This document shows positions 1 through 8,000 of a stretch of DNA of 57,175 bases, piece after piece; position 1 is the first letter of the stretch, and the number at the start of each line of letters is the position of its first letter. Location of the stretch: contig JAHFCF010000013.1 in assembly GCA_023249645.1 (NCBI GenBank), positions 1 to 57,175 on the forward strand, written 5' to 3'. The translations under genes and the position numbers were made by a program. Below the pieces are notes generated by a model, which saw only the letters and a list, made by a program, of their open reading frames with translations, was not told where the DNA came from and searched no databases. Origin of the DNA: Elusimicrobiota bacterium (lineage in GTDB: Bacteria > Elusimicrobiota > Elusimicrobia > UBA1565 > UBA9628).

Positions 1-1245
1 CCGCAAGGCGCCGGCTCTTGGGGGGGGCTGTTGGCTCGTTTTTTTGGCACTGGAGGATGGTCCCAGGCGGCTGTCGCTTGCCGAGAATTCTCTGCGAGTC
101 TCGTGGCGCGGTCCGCCGGCGTCGGATGGGGAGCTGTCTTAGGGATGCTTCTTCTGACAGCCCTGATCCATGCTTGGCGGCGGAAGCCCCGGCGTGGCGT
201 GGTCGTGGTCCTCCTGCTTTGGTGGCTCGGCTTTGTTTTTCTCAATGTGACCTGGGGGGGAGGTCCATTCTTCTGGGCGTCGCCCTTGGCCGCTTTTCTG
301 GCTTTGGTTTCTTTTTCCGCGGGCGATTTTTTAGAGACGGCGACGGCGCGCGGACGCCGCCTGTTGCTGGCAGGCGGCTGGTTCTTGGTCCTGTGCGTGG
401 GCGCCTGGAATCTTCATGCCGGCATCCTGCCGCAAAGCCGGCTTGAGAACAACATCGGCTACAAGAGCGCCCTTTTCGTGAGAGACAACACCATCGCTCA
501 GAGTTGGGTGATCACCACGGGGCTCGGGTTTCCTAACTCGAAGGTTTATCTGCCTTATTTCGCACAGCGCCGTCGGGAGGCGCTCGAATATTATTTCTAC
601 GACAAGCCCAAAGAGGAGGGCTTGCAGCTGTTTAAGGAATTCCTGCAACACCAGATCAAAAACGGGATACCCCTCTACGTTCTCTCGGATGTTGTCGAGG
701 ATGGATCGGTCCAAGAACGGGTCCGGGCTGCTTGGGGGGTGACGCCGGAAGACCTGCGGTCCTGTTTTGGACCCGGGCGATTGATCCGCGTGGCGGAGCA
801 GGACCCGCACTTGAAGGTGTTCCTCTTTGTTCCTCAGGGATATGAGGAATCCCTGCTGGCGGTCTTAGGCTACGGCTTCCTCATGGAGACGGACAAAACA
901 CGTCTGGAGGAAACGGCGCGTCTCATCTTCGAGATCGGGAGGGGATGGACGCCGGAGCGGCGCCGCGGCTTCGTCCAGACGATGGAAAAAAGCGATTTCG
1001 GCGAGCGTTTCCTGTGGGAGGGTCTTTACCGAGACATGGGCCCGGAATTCCGTGACCAGTTCGGGCAGGAAATGAAGAGTTTTAGAACCTGGCGGCAAAC
1101 CCCCGCCTTCCATGTGCGGATGGGAAATATCTACAGCTTCCTGGGCGTTTTCGACGATGCGCGTCACGAGTGGGAAGAGGCGTACCGCGTCACGCATGAC
1201 CCTGCCATTGCCGATGACATCGCCAGACTGGGGAAGCCGCTTTAG
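1..1245 (+). CDS. Polytopic membrane protein, 5'-truncated by the window edge
   Basis: The frame is open to base 1, so the true start lies outside the window; a TTG at 31 is only an internal codon. The visible N-terminal part has about three hydrophobic segments (roughly residues 35-50, 60-95 and 118-135 of the visible protein), followed by a soluble tail of about 270 residues ending in a helical, TPR-like stretch (HVRMGNIYSFLGVFDDARHEWEEAY). This is the layout of the C-terminal half of GT-C-type glycosyltransferases or other multi-pass proteins with a soluble tail, but I see no catalytic motif in the visible part. It converges on the asparaginase-like gene and overlaps its stop by a few bases. 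Family assignment is inference only. Confidence 0.6.
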   Translation, partial: PQGAGSWGGLLARFFGTGGWSQAAVACREFSASLVARSAGVGWGAVLGMLLLTALIHAWRRKPRRGVVVVLLLWWLGFVFLNVTWGGGPFFWASPLAAFLALVSFSAGDFLETATARGRRLLLAGGWFLVLCVGAWNLHAGILPQSRLENNIGYKSALFVRDNTIAQSWVITTGLGFPNSKVYLPYFAQRRREALEYYFYDKPKEEGLQLFKEFLQHQIKNGIPLYVLSDVVEDGSVQERVRAAWGVTPEDLRSCFGPGRLIRVAEQDPHLKVFLFVPQGYEESLLAVLGYGFLMETDKTRLEETARLIFEIGRGWTPERRRGFVQTMEKSDFGERFLWEGLYRDMGPEFRDQFGQEMKSFRTWRQTPAFHVRMGNIYSFLGVFDDARHEWEEAYRVTHDPAIADDIARLGKPL

Positions 1246-1736
1246 CGCAGGAACTCGAACTCGCCCTTGCGGCGGTTCTTGCGCACATTGTCCCACGGAA
1301 AGCAGCGGCCGTTCATGGCGATGTAGACGCCCGGCGGCAGGCATTGGGCGAAGGACAGCGCACTGCCCAGGTTGAAGAGGCCGTCGGAACTCCCGAACTT
1401 GTAGGGGACCATGGCTCCGGTGAGGATCACGGTCTTGTCCTTGATTCGCGGCCCCAGCACCTGGGCCGTCTCGACCATGGTGTCCGTTCCATGGGTCACC
1501 ACGATGTGCTGCTCCGGCGCGTTCAGGCATTCTCGAAGGATGCGGCGCCGGTGCGCTGGCTTCATGAAGAGGCTGTCCAGCATGGGCAGGGTCTTGACCT
1601 CGACGGGAAGCCGGCAGCGGCCCAGGCGCAGCATCTCCGGCACGTGCGTCCTCCTGAAGAAGAGCTTGCCGTCGAGCTCGTTGTACTCCTTGTCGAAGGT
1701 GCCGCCCGTGACGATGATCTTGGCTTGGGATCTCAG
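1242..1736 (-). CDS. Small asparaginase-like protein (N-terminal asparaginase domain)
   Basis: The protein is about 164 residues and corresponds only to the N-terminal domain of type I/II asparaginases. The motifs VTGGTFDKEYNELDG (first Thr region) and VVTHGTDTMVETA (TDT region) match the two catalytic segments. Stand-alone proteins of this size exist in many bacteria; whether they hydrolyse asparagine is uncertain. The conserved VTGGTFDKEY segment lies upstream of the first in-frame GTG (1643) and no ATG, GTG or TTG precedes it. I therefore place the start at a CTG (1736) with a GAGGAG ribosome binding site about 6 nt upstream. That CTG overlaps the stop codon of the M18 aminopeptidase gene, which implies translational coupling. 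Confidence 0.75.
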   Translation of the reverse strand: MRSQAKIIVTGGTFDKEYNELDGKLFFRRTHVPEMLRLGRCRLPVEVKTLPMLDSLFMKPAHRRRILRECLNAPEQHIVVTHGTDTMVETAQVLGPRIKDKTVILTGAMVPYKFGSSDGLFNLGSALSFAQCLPPGVYIAMNGRCFPWDNVRKNRRKGEFEFLR

Positions 1737-3154
1737 GGCTTTCTCCTCTTGTCCTTGAGGAAGGCCAGATAGCCTTTGTAGGTCATGTACACGTCGAATT
1801 TCCCGGAGACCTCCCAGGGGGCGTGCATGGACAGAAGCGGGGCCCCGCAGTCCACCACTTCCATGCCGTAGCGGGCCATGAGCCAGGCGATCGTGCCTCC
1901 CCCGCCCTGGTCCACCTTTCCCAGTTCTCCCGCCTGCCAGGTCACGTGGTTGGCGGCGAAGATGCGGCGGATCTCGGCCAGGAATTCCGCTCCGGCGTCG
2001 CTGCCCCCCGACTTGCCTCGGGAGCCCGTGTACTTGGTCAGGCAGGTCCCGTGGTTGAGGAGCGCGGCGTTCTTCTTCTCAGAGACGGCAGGATAGAGTG
2101 GATCGAACGCGGAGTTCACGTCCGCCGAAAGCATCCAGGAACGAGACAGGGCTCTTTTCAAAGTGAGTTCGCTGTAGGCCGCGCGGCAGAGCCCCAGCAT
2201 CTCGGCGATGGAGTTCTCGAAGAACCGGGACTCCATGCCCGTGGCGCCGTAGGATCCGATCTCCTCCTTGTCCACCAAGAGCACGCAGGCCGTGTAGTCG
2301 GGCGTTTGTGCCACGTCGAGCAGGGCCTGCAGGGCCGTGAAGGCGCAGGCCCGGTCGTCCTGGCCGTAGCCGATGATGAGCGAGCGGTCCAGGCCCCCTT
2401 CCCGGGGCGCTCCGGCCGGCACGAATTCAAGCTCGGCTGAGAGGAAGTCTTCCTCGGTCACACCGTAGCGCTCATGCAGGATCTCCAGCATCCTCTGCTT
2501 GATCTTTTCCTTGGCCTTGGCTGACTTGGACGGAATCGAGCCTGCCAGCACGTCGAGGTTCTCGCCCTCGATGCCGTCGGCCATGGTCTTGCGCATCTGG
2601 TCCTGTCCCAGGTGGGGCAAGAGGTCCGTGATGCAGAAGACGGGGTCATTGGCGTCTTCGCCGATGGACACGGAGACCTTGCGGCCGTCCTTCTTGATGA
2701 AGACGCCGTGCAGGGCCAGGGGCATGGCCACCCACTGGTATTTCTTGATGCCGCCGTAGTAGTGCGTGTCCAAGAGCGCCATCTCGCCGCTTTCGTAGAG
2801 GGGGTTCGGCTTGACGTCGAGCCGCGGGCTGTCCATGTGGCTGCCCACGATGTGCAGGCCATCTTCAAGAGGGCGTCGTCCGATGACCGCGGCCAGCAGC
2901 GTCTTGCCCGACGAACTCCGGTAGACCTTGTCGCCGGGCTTGAGCGCGGCTTTGCCGCGGACGAGCGCATCGAGGTCTTGGAAGCCCGCCTCTTTCAAGG
3001 CCTTCAGGGCCGCGTCGTGAGCCAATCGTTCTGTCTTGGCTTTCCCGAGGAAGCTGCGATAGAGGCTGGCCAGGGCTTCCAGCTTCTTGAGTTCCGCCGG
3101 GGCGAGCTTCTGGTAGCCGTTCGAGCGGGTATAGGTGAGCGTTTTGTTCTTCAT
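1733..3154 (-). CDS. M18 family zinc aminopeptidase
   Basis: This 473-residue protein matches M18 (aspartyl aminopeptidase/aminopeptidase I) in length and motifs. It has HMDSPRLDVKPNP with the first zinc ligand H106, GYGQDDRACA around D266, VDKEEIGSYGATGMES with the catalytic/ligand glutamates E297/E298, and SMHAPWEVSGKFD near the C terminus supplying the last His. M18 enzymes are cytosolic dodecamers that remove N-terminal residues from peptides; the exact side-chain preference cannot be read here. Its ATG overlaps the stop of the upstream dsbA-like gene (ATGA), and its stop overlaps the start of the asparaginase-like gene, so the three genes form one operon, plausibly peptide/amino-acid turnover. 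Confidence 0.93.
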   Translation of the reverse strand: MKNKTLTYTRSNGYQKLAPAELKKLEALASLYRSFLGKAKTERLAHDAALKALKEAGFQDLDALVRGKAALKPGDKVYRSSSGKTLLAAVIGRRPLEDGLHIVGSHMDSPRLDVKPNPLYESGEMALLDTHYYGGIKKYQWVAMPLALHGVFIKKDGRKVSVSIGEDANDPVFCITDLLPHLGQDQMRKTMADGIEGENLDVLAGSIPSKSAKAKEKIKQRMLEILHERYGVTEEDFLSAELEFVPAGAPREGGLDRSLIIGYGQDDRACAFTALQALLDVAQTPDYTACVLLVDKEEIGSYGATGMESRFFENSIAEMLGLCRAAYSELTLKRALSRSWMLSADVNSAFDPLYPAVSEKKNAALLNHGTCLTKYTGSRGKSGGSDAGAEFLAEIRRIFAANHVTWQAGELGKVDQGGGGTIAWLMARYGMEVVDCGAPLLSMHAPWEVSGKFDVYMTYKGYLAFLKDKRRKP

Positions 3155-3954
3155 TTGATCCCTGGCTTGATGTCCGGTTTCCCAGAGACTCCCGGCGTCA
3201 GCTTCTCGATGATGCTCTCGAAATGCTCTGCGGGATAGGCGCCGCGCACAGGCACGCCGTTGATGAGAAAGCCCGGCGTCCCGGTGAAGCCGAACTTGGC
3301 GGCCTCCTGAGTGTCCGCCTCGATGGCATCCTTGACCGCCTGGCCTTGGGCGTCCTTCTCCATTTTCTCGACGTTGAGCCCCAGAGCCTTGGCCGTTTCC
3401 TTATACAAGGCTTCGCCCAGCTTCTCCTGGTTCTCGAAGAGCTTGTCATGGAAGGCCCAGGATTTCTCCGCCGACTGCAGAGCCGCGGCCTTGAACCACT
3501 GCGCCGCCGGCATGGCTTGGGGATGGAACGGCAAGGGCAGGGTCTTGGCGATGAAGCGCAGGTCGTCCCCATACTTTTTGCGCAAGGTCTCGACGATCTG
3601 ATGGCCGCGCGAACAGTGCGGGCACTGGAAGTCGGAATATTCCACGAGGGTCAGCCGGGCCTTTCGATTGCCCAAGACGGGCGTCTTGTCCGTGATGGCG
3701 GGAACCAAGGGGTTCTTGATGTGCTCATCGATGTCTTTTTTCTGGGCCTCTTCCTCTTCTTGCTGGCGCCGCAGCTGCTCTTCCTGGGCGGCCTGGGTGA
3801 CGACCTCGAAGAAAGCCTTCTTGTTCTGGCGCAGGACGTCGAGGATGATGTTCGGATTGTCGTTGAGGACCTTCTTGACCTGATCGGCAGAGACCGCCGC
3901 CTGGGCGCCCATCCCGAATACCGTCAAAACCGCCGTGATCAAAAGGATGCGCAT
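3151..3954 (-). CDS. Secreted DsbA/thioredoxin-fold oxidoreductase
   Basis: The 267-residue protein starts with a cleavable-looking signal peptide (MRILLITAVLTVFGMGAQAA). Then comes a charged helical, Q/E-rich linker (about 45-85) and a DsbA-like thioredoxin fold with the redox motif YSDFQCPHC, cysteines at 111 and 114. The cis-Pro segment appears as GTPGFLINGVPVRG. Proteins of this layout (DsbA/BdbD-type, thioredoxin_4 family) oxidise or isomerise disulfides in the periplasm. A strong AAGGAG site sits just before the ATG. It is the first gene of the operon with the M18 peptidase and the asparaginase-like gene. A GGGGTCAGG repeat lies directly upstream, so its promoter lies in or beyond that repeat. 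Confidence 0.9.
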   Translation of the reverse strand: MRILLITAVLTVFGMGAQAAVSADQVKKVLNDNPNIILDVLRQNKKAFFEVVTQAAQEEQLRRQQEEEEAQKKDIDEHIKNPLVPAITDKTPVLGNRKARLTLVEYSDFQCPHCSRGHQIVETLRKKYGDDLRFIAKTLPLPFHPQAMPAAQWFKAAALQSAEKSWAFHDKLFENQEKLGEALYKETAKALGLNVEKMEKDAQGQAVKDAIEADTQEAAKFGFTGTPGFLINGVPVRGAYPAEHFESIIEKLTPGVSGKPDIKPGIK

Positions 3955-3965
3955 CTTATCTCCTT

Positions 3966-3990
3966 GGGGTCAGGTCTTGACTTTTGACTG
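3966..3990. repeat. GGGGTCAGG-family repeat, single copy
   Basis: A copy of the window-wide repeat (GGGGTCAGGTCTTGAC followed by TTTTGACTGA) lies a few bases upstream of the dsbA-like gene. Related copies are at 4028, 38147, 38245, 40026, 40058 and 57074. Such TGGGGTCAGGTCTTGA-type units are, as I recall, typical of REP-like sequences mobilised by Y1/RAYT transposases; no such transposase is in this window. Confidence 0.7.
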
Positions 3991-4027
3991 AACCCCCATT
4001 TCTCCTGTCAGAATAACATTTTTTGGC

Positions 4028-4064
4028 GGGGTCAGGCCTTGAGTTTTGAGTAAGAAAACTCAGG
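4028..4064. repeat. GGGGTCAGG-family repeat with short hairpin
   Basis: A second copy (GGGGTCAGGCCTTGAGTTTT) follows 62 bp after the first. Here TGAGTTTT pairs with AAAACTCA about 7 nt later, forming a small hairpin. The stop codon of the esterase gene (reverse strand, 4060-4062) lies inside the hairpin, so it could act as that gene's transcription end. Confidence 0.6.
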
Positions 4065-4947
4065 GAAACAAAAATTGCAGACTGGCGGGCAGACGCTGGG
4101 GCTGAGCCCAGGCATTTTCGTCGTGATGGGAGCCCTCAGGGCTATTGTCTTCTAAGGTGCGCATATCCTTCCCTTCTAGAAAGCCGAGTTTTTGCAGGGC
4201 TGCCTTGAATTCTCTAAACATCAAAAGAACCTGGAAGGATTTTTCTGGAGTGTCCTCCTCGTTCGTCCCTATATCGGTCCAGAGTGTGATAGGCGGTTTT
4301 ATCTTGGAGTTTTCGACGAGCTTGATGAGCCTTTTTTCGTTCCAGCCGGCGGAAAGCGAGTGGGCGATGATGCGGTCAACTTTGTCGGGATGCTTCATCC
4401 CGATGCAAAAGGCGGCCACGGCGCCGTAGGAGCTGCCGATGATGCCCATGGCACCGGGTTTGGTCAGAAATCTTGCATCCACAGCCGGCCTGACTTGATG
4501 GACAAGGAAAGAATAGAACTCCTCCAGTTGGCCTCCGGCCTTGCCGCGGCCGTGAACCACATCAAAGGCGCTTTCGGGCAGGTATTCGTCTGATCTGCGT
4601 TCTCCTGCATTGGGAACGAGGATGGAGAGGAATGGCTCATGGCCGTTGCGGACATGCGTCTCGACCGCCGAATCCAGATTCCATGAGAGTTCGTTGCGGC
4701 GCCAATTTTGGCCATCGAGATGGACGAGGACGCTCAGCGCCTTGGAGGGATCATAATTGGGCGGAAGTTTGACAGTGATCTCCCGCTCGGGAAGATCGGA
4801 GTTCGCCGGCTTCATGATCCCCAGGCTCACGATGCCGGAGGGCGGCACGGGCGAGATGGAATGCCCTGTGACCAGTGCGGCTGCCTGCGCCAAGGCACTC
4901 AGACCGCAGGCCAGGGCCAGCGCGCAAAAAAATCCTCTTCTCCTCAT
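4060..4947 (-). CDS. Secreted alpha/beta-hydrolase esterase (Fes/D-type family)
   Basis: The protein is about 295 residues from the ATG at 4947. That start is chosen because it opens a good signal peptide (MRRRGFFCALALACGLSALAQA); longer starts at 4965 and 5001 would bury it. The domain resembles the putative esterase/enterochelin-esterase family: LVHLDGQNWRRNE early in the fold, nucleophile elbow GSSYG with Ser about 173, and a late EGSHHDENAW with the probable catalytic His at 274/275. Family members act on ester-linked siderophores, polysaccharide acyl groups or similar substrates; the substrate here is unknown. A -10-like TATGAT ends only 6 nt before the ATG, so the mRNA may be leaderless. 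It is divergent from the giant gene. Confidence 0.8.
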   Translation of the reverse strand: MRRRGFFCALALACGLSALAQAAALVTGHSISPVPPSGIVSLGIMKPANSDLPEREITVKLPPNYDPSKALSVLVHLDGQNWRRNELSWNLDSAVETHVRNGHEPFLSILVPNAGERRSDEYLPESAFDVVHGRGKAGGQLEEFYSFLVHQVRPAVDARFLTKPGAMGIIGSSYGAVAAFCIGMKHPDKVDRIIAHSLSAGWNEKRLIKLVENSKIKPPITLWTDIGTNEEDTPEKSFQVLLMFREFKAALQKLGFLEGKDMRTLEDNSPEGSHHDENAWAQPQRLPASLQFLFP

Positions 4948-5097
4948 GTCTGTATCATAACTCATCCAAGGAACTTGCGCCTGGGTCCTTTGGGGAAGCA
5001 ACCGCCTGGGTCTTTAGGGCATAAAGCCTAGGTCCTTTTCCTTACTAAAAGCAGGTCTTTGGACCCAAGGGACTTTTTTGACTTTCGTATAGAATAG
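4948..5097. promoter_or_regulatory. Divergent promoter region of the esterase and the giant gene
   Basis: This 150-bp spacer holds several related short motifs: GGGTCCTTTGGGGAAGC (about 4984), GGGTCTTTAGGG, TAGGTCCTTTTCC, and GGTCTTTGGACC at 5054-5065. Close variants occur upstream of the HETxH operon (31788-31816) and the HENTH gene (53707-53718). TATAGAAT at 5088-5095 looks like a -10 element that would place the transcription start on or next to the giant gene's ATG. On the other strand TATGAT (4959-4954) serves the esterase. No good ribosome binding site precedes either start. Confidence 0.55.
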
Positions 5098-8000
5098 ATG
5101 GGCATGAGAGAGTTGCTCCGCAGAGGTCGCCGCCTGTTCACTTGGTTCATGATCCGGCGCATCATCGCTTCCTCCTTAGCGGTCATTCTTTTCCTTCTAT
5201 CTCCTGGTTATGAGTGCTGGGCAGATGTGGCCAAGATCGTTCCGGGCGGCCAGGCGCCTTTGATGCCCGCTGGGCCTGCGGGCCTCGCGCCGCCGGCCAA
5301 ACTGACCCTGCCTCCCGCTGCCCTCCCAAGCGATCCCCCGCCGCCTGCACCGCCACCCGGCGTTTCAGCGCCTCTCCCGGCCCAGACTCCTGCGCCGGGA
5401 GTTGTCGCCCCGCCGCAAGCGCCGCGCGCGGGCTCCCATTTTCCGACTCCCAAGCCTGCCGCGCCGGCGGCAAGCGCGGCGCCTGTGCCGGATCCTTCCG
5501 CGCGCGGCCAAGCCGATATCGCCGGCTCTCTGGGCGGGCGCACCGGCCCTGTCTTTAACGGCGAAAAACATCTTGGCGAGGCGGAGGATGTCGCAGGCAA
5601 GCTCGGCGCGGCGCCTGCGCCTCTGGTCAAGGCGCCGGCGGATCTTAAGATGCCTGAGTCCGACGAGGATATGGCCGCAGTGTTCGCCGCCAAATTCCAT
5701 GTCTGGGCCGCCGGAAAATTCCCCAGGTACGATTTTTCGACGCGCGACTATAAAGCCTGGGTGCTCTTTTTGCGGTTCTTCACGCCTTCGATGGGTGTTT
5801 TTTCGAGGAATCCCGACAATCCTAAAACAAAGGAGATGGGCGCGTTGGAGGCCGGAGCCCGCTATGTCTACGGCGACCGGCTGGAGAGCGAGGCCGAGTG
5901 GGATACTTTTAAAACAGAACTTGAAGCACAGATTCAGCAGCTGAAGCCTTCGGCGCCCGGGCACGGCAGGGACAAGAAGCTCGCCCAAGAGCTGTCCAAG
6001 CTTTCGGAGATGGAGCCGGAGGCGTACGCCGCCGACGAGGCTTCGCCCTTCCAAATCCCCCTGGCTGCGCTCATCCCCGATGAGAAGAGCTCCGAACTCG
6101 TCGCCACGGCGACCACTTTGCGGCGCATCGAGGCTGCCGACCGCGCCTTCGCCATGCGCGATTACTCCCTGCACTTGGGGCCGCCGGGCACGGAGAAATC
6201 CGCCATCCCCAAGCTCCTAGCCTCCAAGAAGCGCATCCCCTATCTGGCCGTCACCATGCATCCGGGCATCGGGACCTTCGAACTCGTCGGCGGCTACAGG
6301 CCCAAGGCCGTGCGCATGGCCGATAGGACAGATGTGCTGCGCCTGGTGGCCGAGCGCCTGGCGCAGGCCGAGAGCTCCGGCGATTTTTCCGAGTTCCTCA
6401 AGATAGCCTCCCTGGTTTATTCCGGCGGACTTGAGAAAATGACGGCCGCTGTGAAGAATGATCTTCTCCACGGCAGCGACAGCGCGGCCGGCCGCCGGCT
6501 GATGACGCTGGCCCATGGCCTCGCGTTCGGCGCCTCCTCCTTGACCTGGCAGGACGGCTACTTGACCTACGCGATCAAGCGTGACATCTGGATCTGCTTC
6601 GAGGAGCTCAACGCCGCCCCCACCGAGACGCTGGAATTCCTCAACGACTTCCTCAATTCCGAGGCGCGCGAGTTGGTCATCACCCAGAGGCTCGGCCATC
6701 CCGAGGTCATCCGGCCGCGCCCCGGGGGGAGGTTCATGCTCTGGGGCACGATGAATCCGGAGACGGATTCCAACCGCGAGGTCCTCGCCAAGACGCTCAA
6801 GAGCCGCTGGCGCGTCAAGTACTTCGGCGACCTGCCCGCCGACGAGCAGCGGGACATCGTCTTGAAGCTCTACAACATGCCTTCCGTCTGGGCCGAGGCG
6901 CTGGTCAAGAACGTCCATCAGGAGCTCGTGCGCCAGGCGCGCGGCCGCCTCATCGGCGAGCGGTGGCGCGACGGCTACGAGATCAACCTGCGCCACCTCA
7001 TGAGGATCGGCCGCCGCTGGCGGCATTTCGTCGACCAAGAGACGAAGGAGGGGCGGCCTCCCGACGAGGCCCGCCAGCGCTTCCTCTTGGGCCGCGAGGC
7101 CTACTCGGTCTATGCCGGCATGATGCGGCTTGACGCCGAGAAGAACGGGGTCTGGACCAAGCTCGATCAGGCCTTCAACCTTTCCGCGATCGGATATAAA
7201 AGCGCCGAGCAGCTGCGCGTGCGGCCGGAGAAGATCGAGGACCTGGGCGAGCGCATCCGCATCGGCGACGTGGAGTTGAAGAAGGGTCCGGGCGGGCTTT
7301 TCGTGCCCAAGCCGGACTCCGACTATCTCGTAGACGCCGCCGTCTACGCGCGCCTCTATGAGTACGCCAAGGCCCTGGCTCTGGGCGAGGCGCTTCTTCT
7401 TATGGGCGATTTTGCCGCCGGAAAGACCTCGGATCTGCGCTATCTCTTCTACCGCCTCAACATGAATCTGCGCTACAAGAACCTCGACAGCAGCACGGCT
7501 ATCGAAGAGCTCACCGGCGGCTACGTTCCCGGACAGCGCCGCGGGGAGTATGTTTTCCAGGAGGGTCTGTTGCCGGCCGCCATGGAGGAGCGCTCCGGGG
7601 TCTTCATCGACGAATTCAATCTCAATCCCGTCGTCGAATGGCTCAATACGGTCCGCGACGACGGCCGGCTCTATCTACCCCATCGCATCGTCGATGGATG
7701 GCCCCTCATGGCCGCGGCGGCCAACCCGCCCAGCGAGGATTATCCCGGCCGCATCCTGATCTCTCCGGCCACGCGCAGCCGCTACACCGAGTTCTGGGTG
7801 TCGCGCGATGAGTCCGAGGGGAGGCTGACGGCCTTGATGAAGCACTGGCTCAAGGGAGGCACGATCTATGCCTTCCTGCTCGCCCCGTTGGTGGGCGCTT
7901 TTTTGCAGGCTTTTGCCGGCCATCCGCCCGGGTTGGGGGCTTTGCCGCGGACCGCGCCCAAGAACTCTCAGTCGTCGGCTAATCATACAAGGACATTTTT

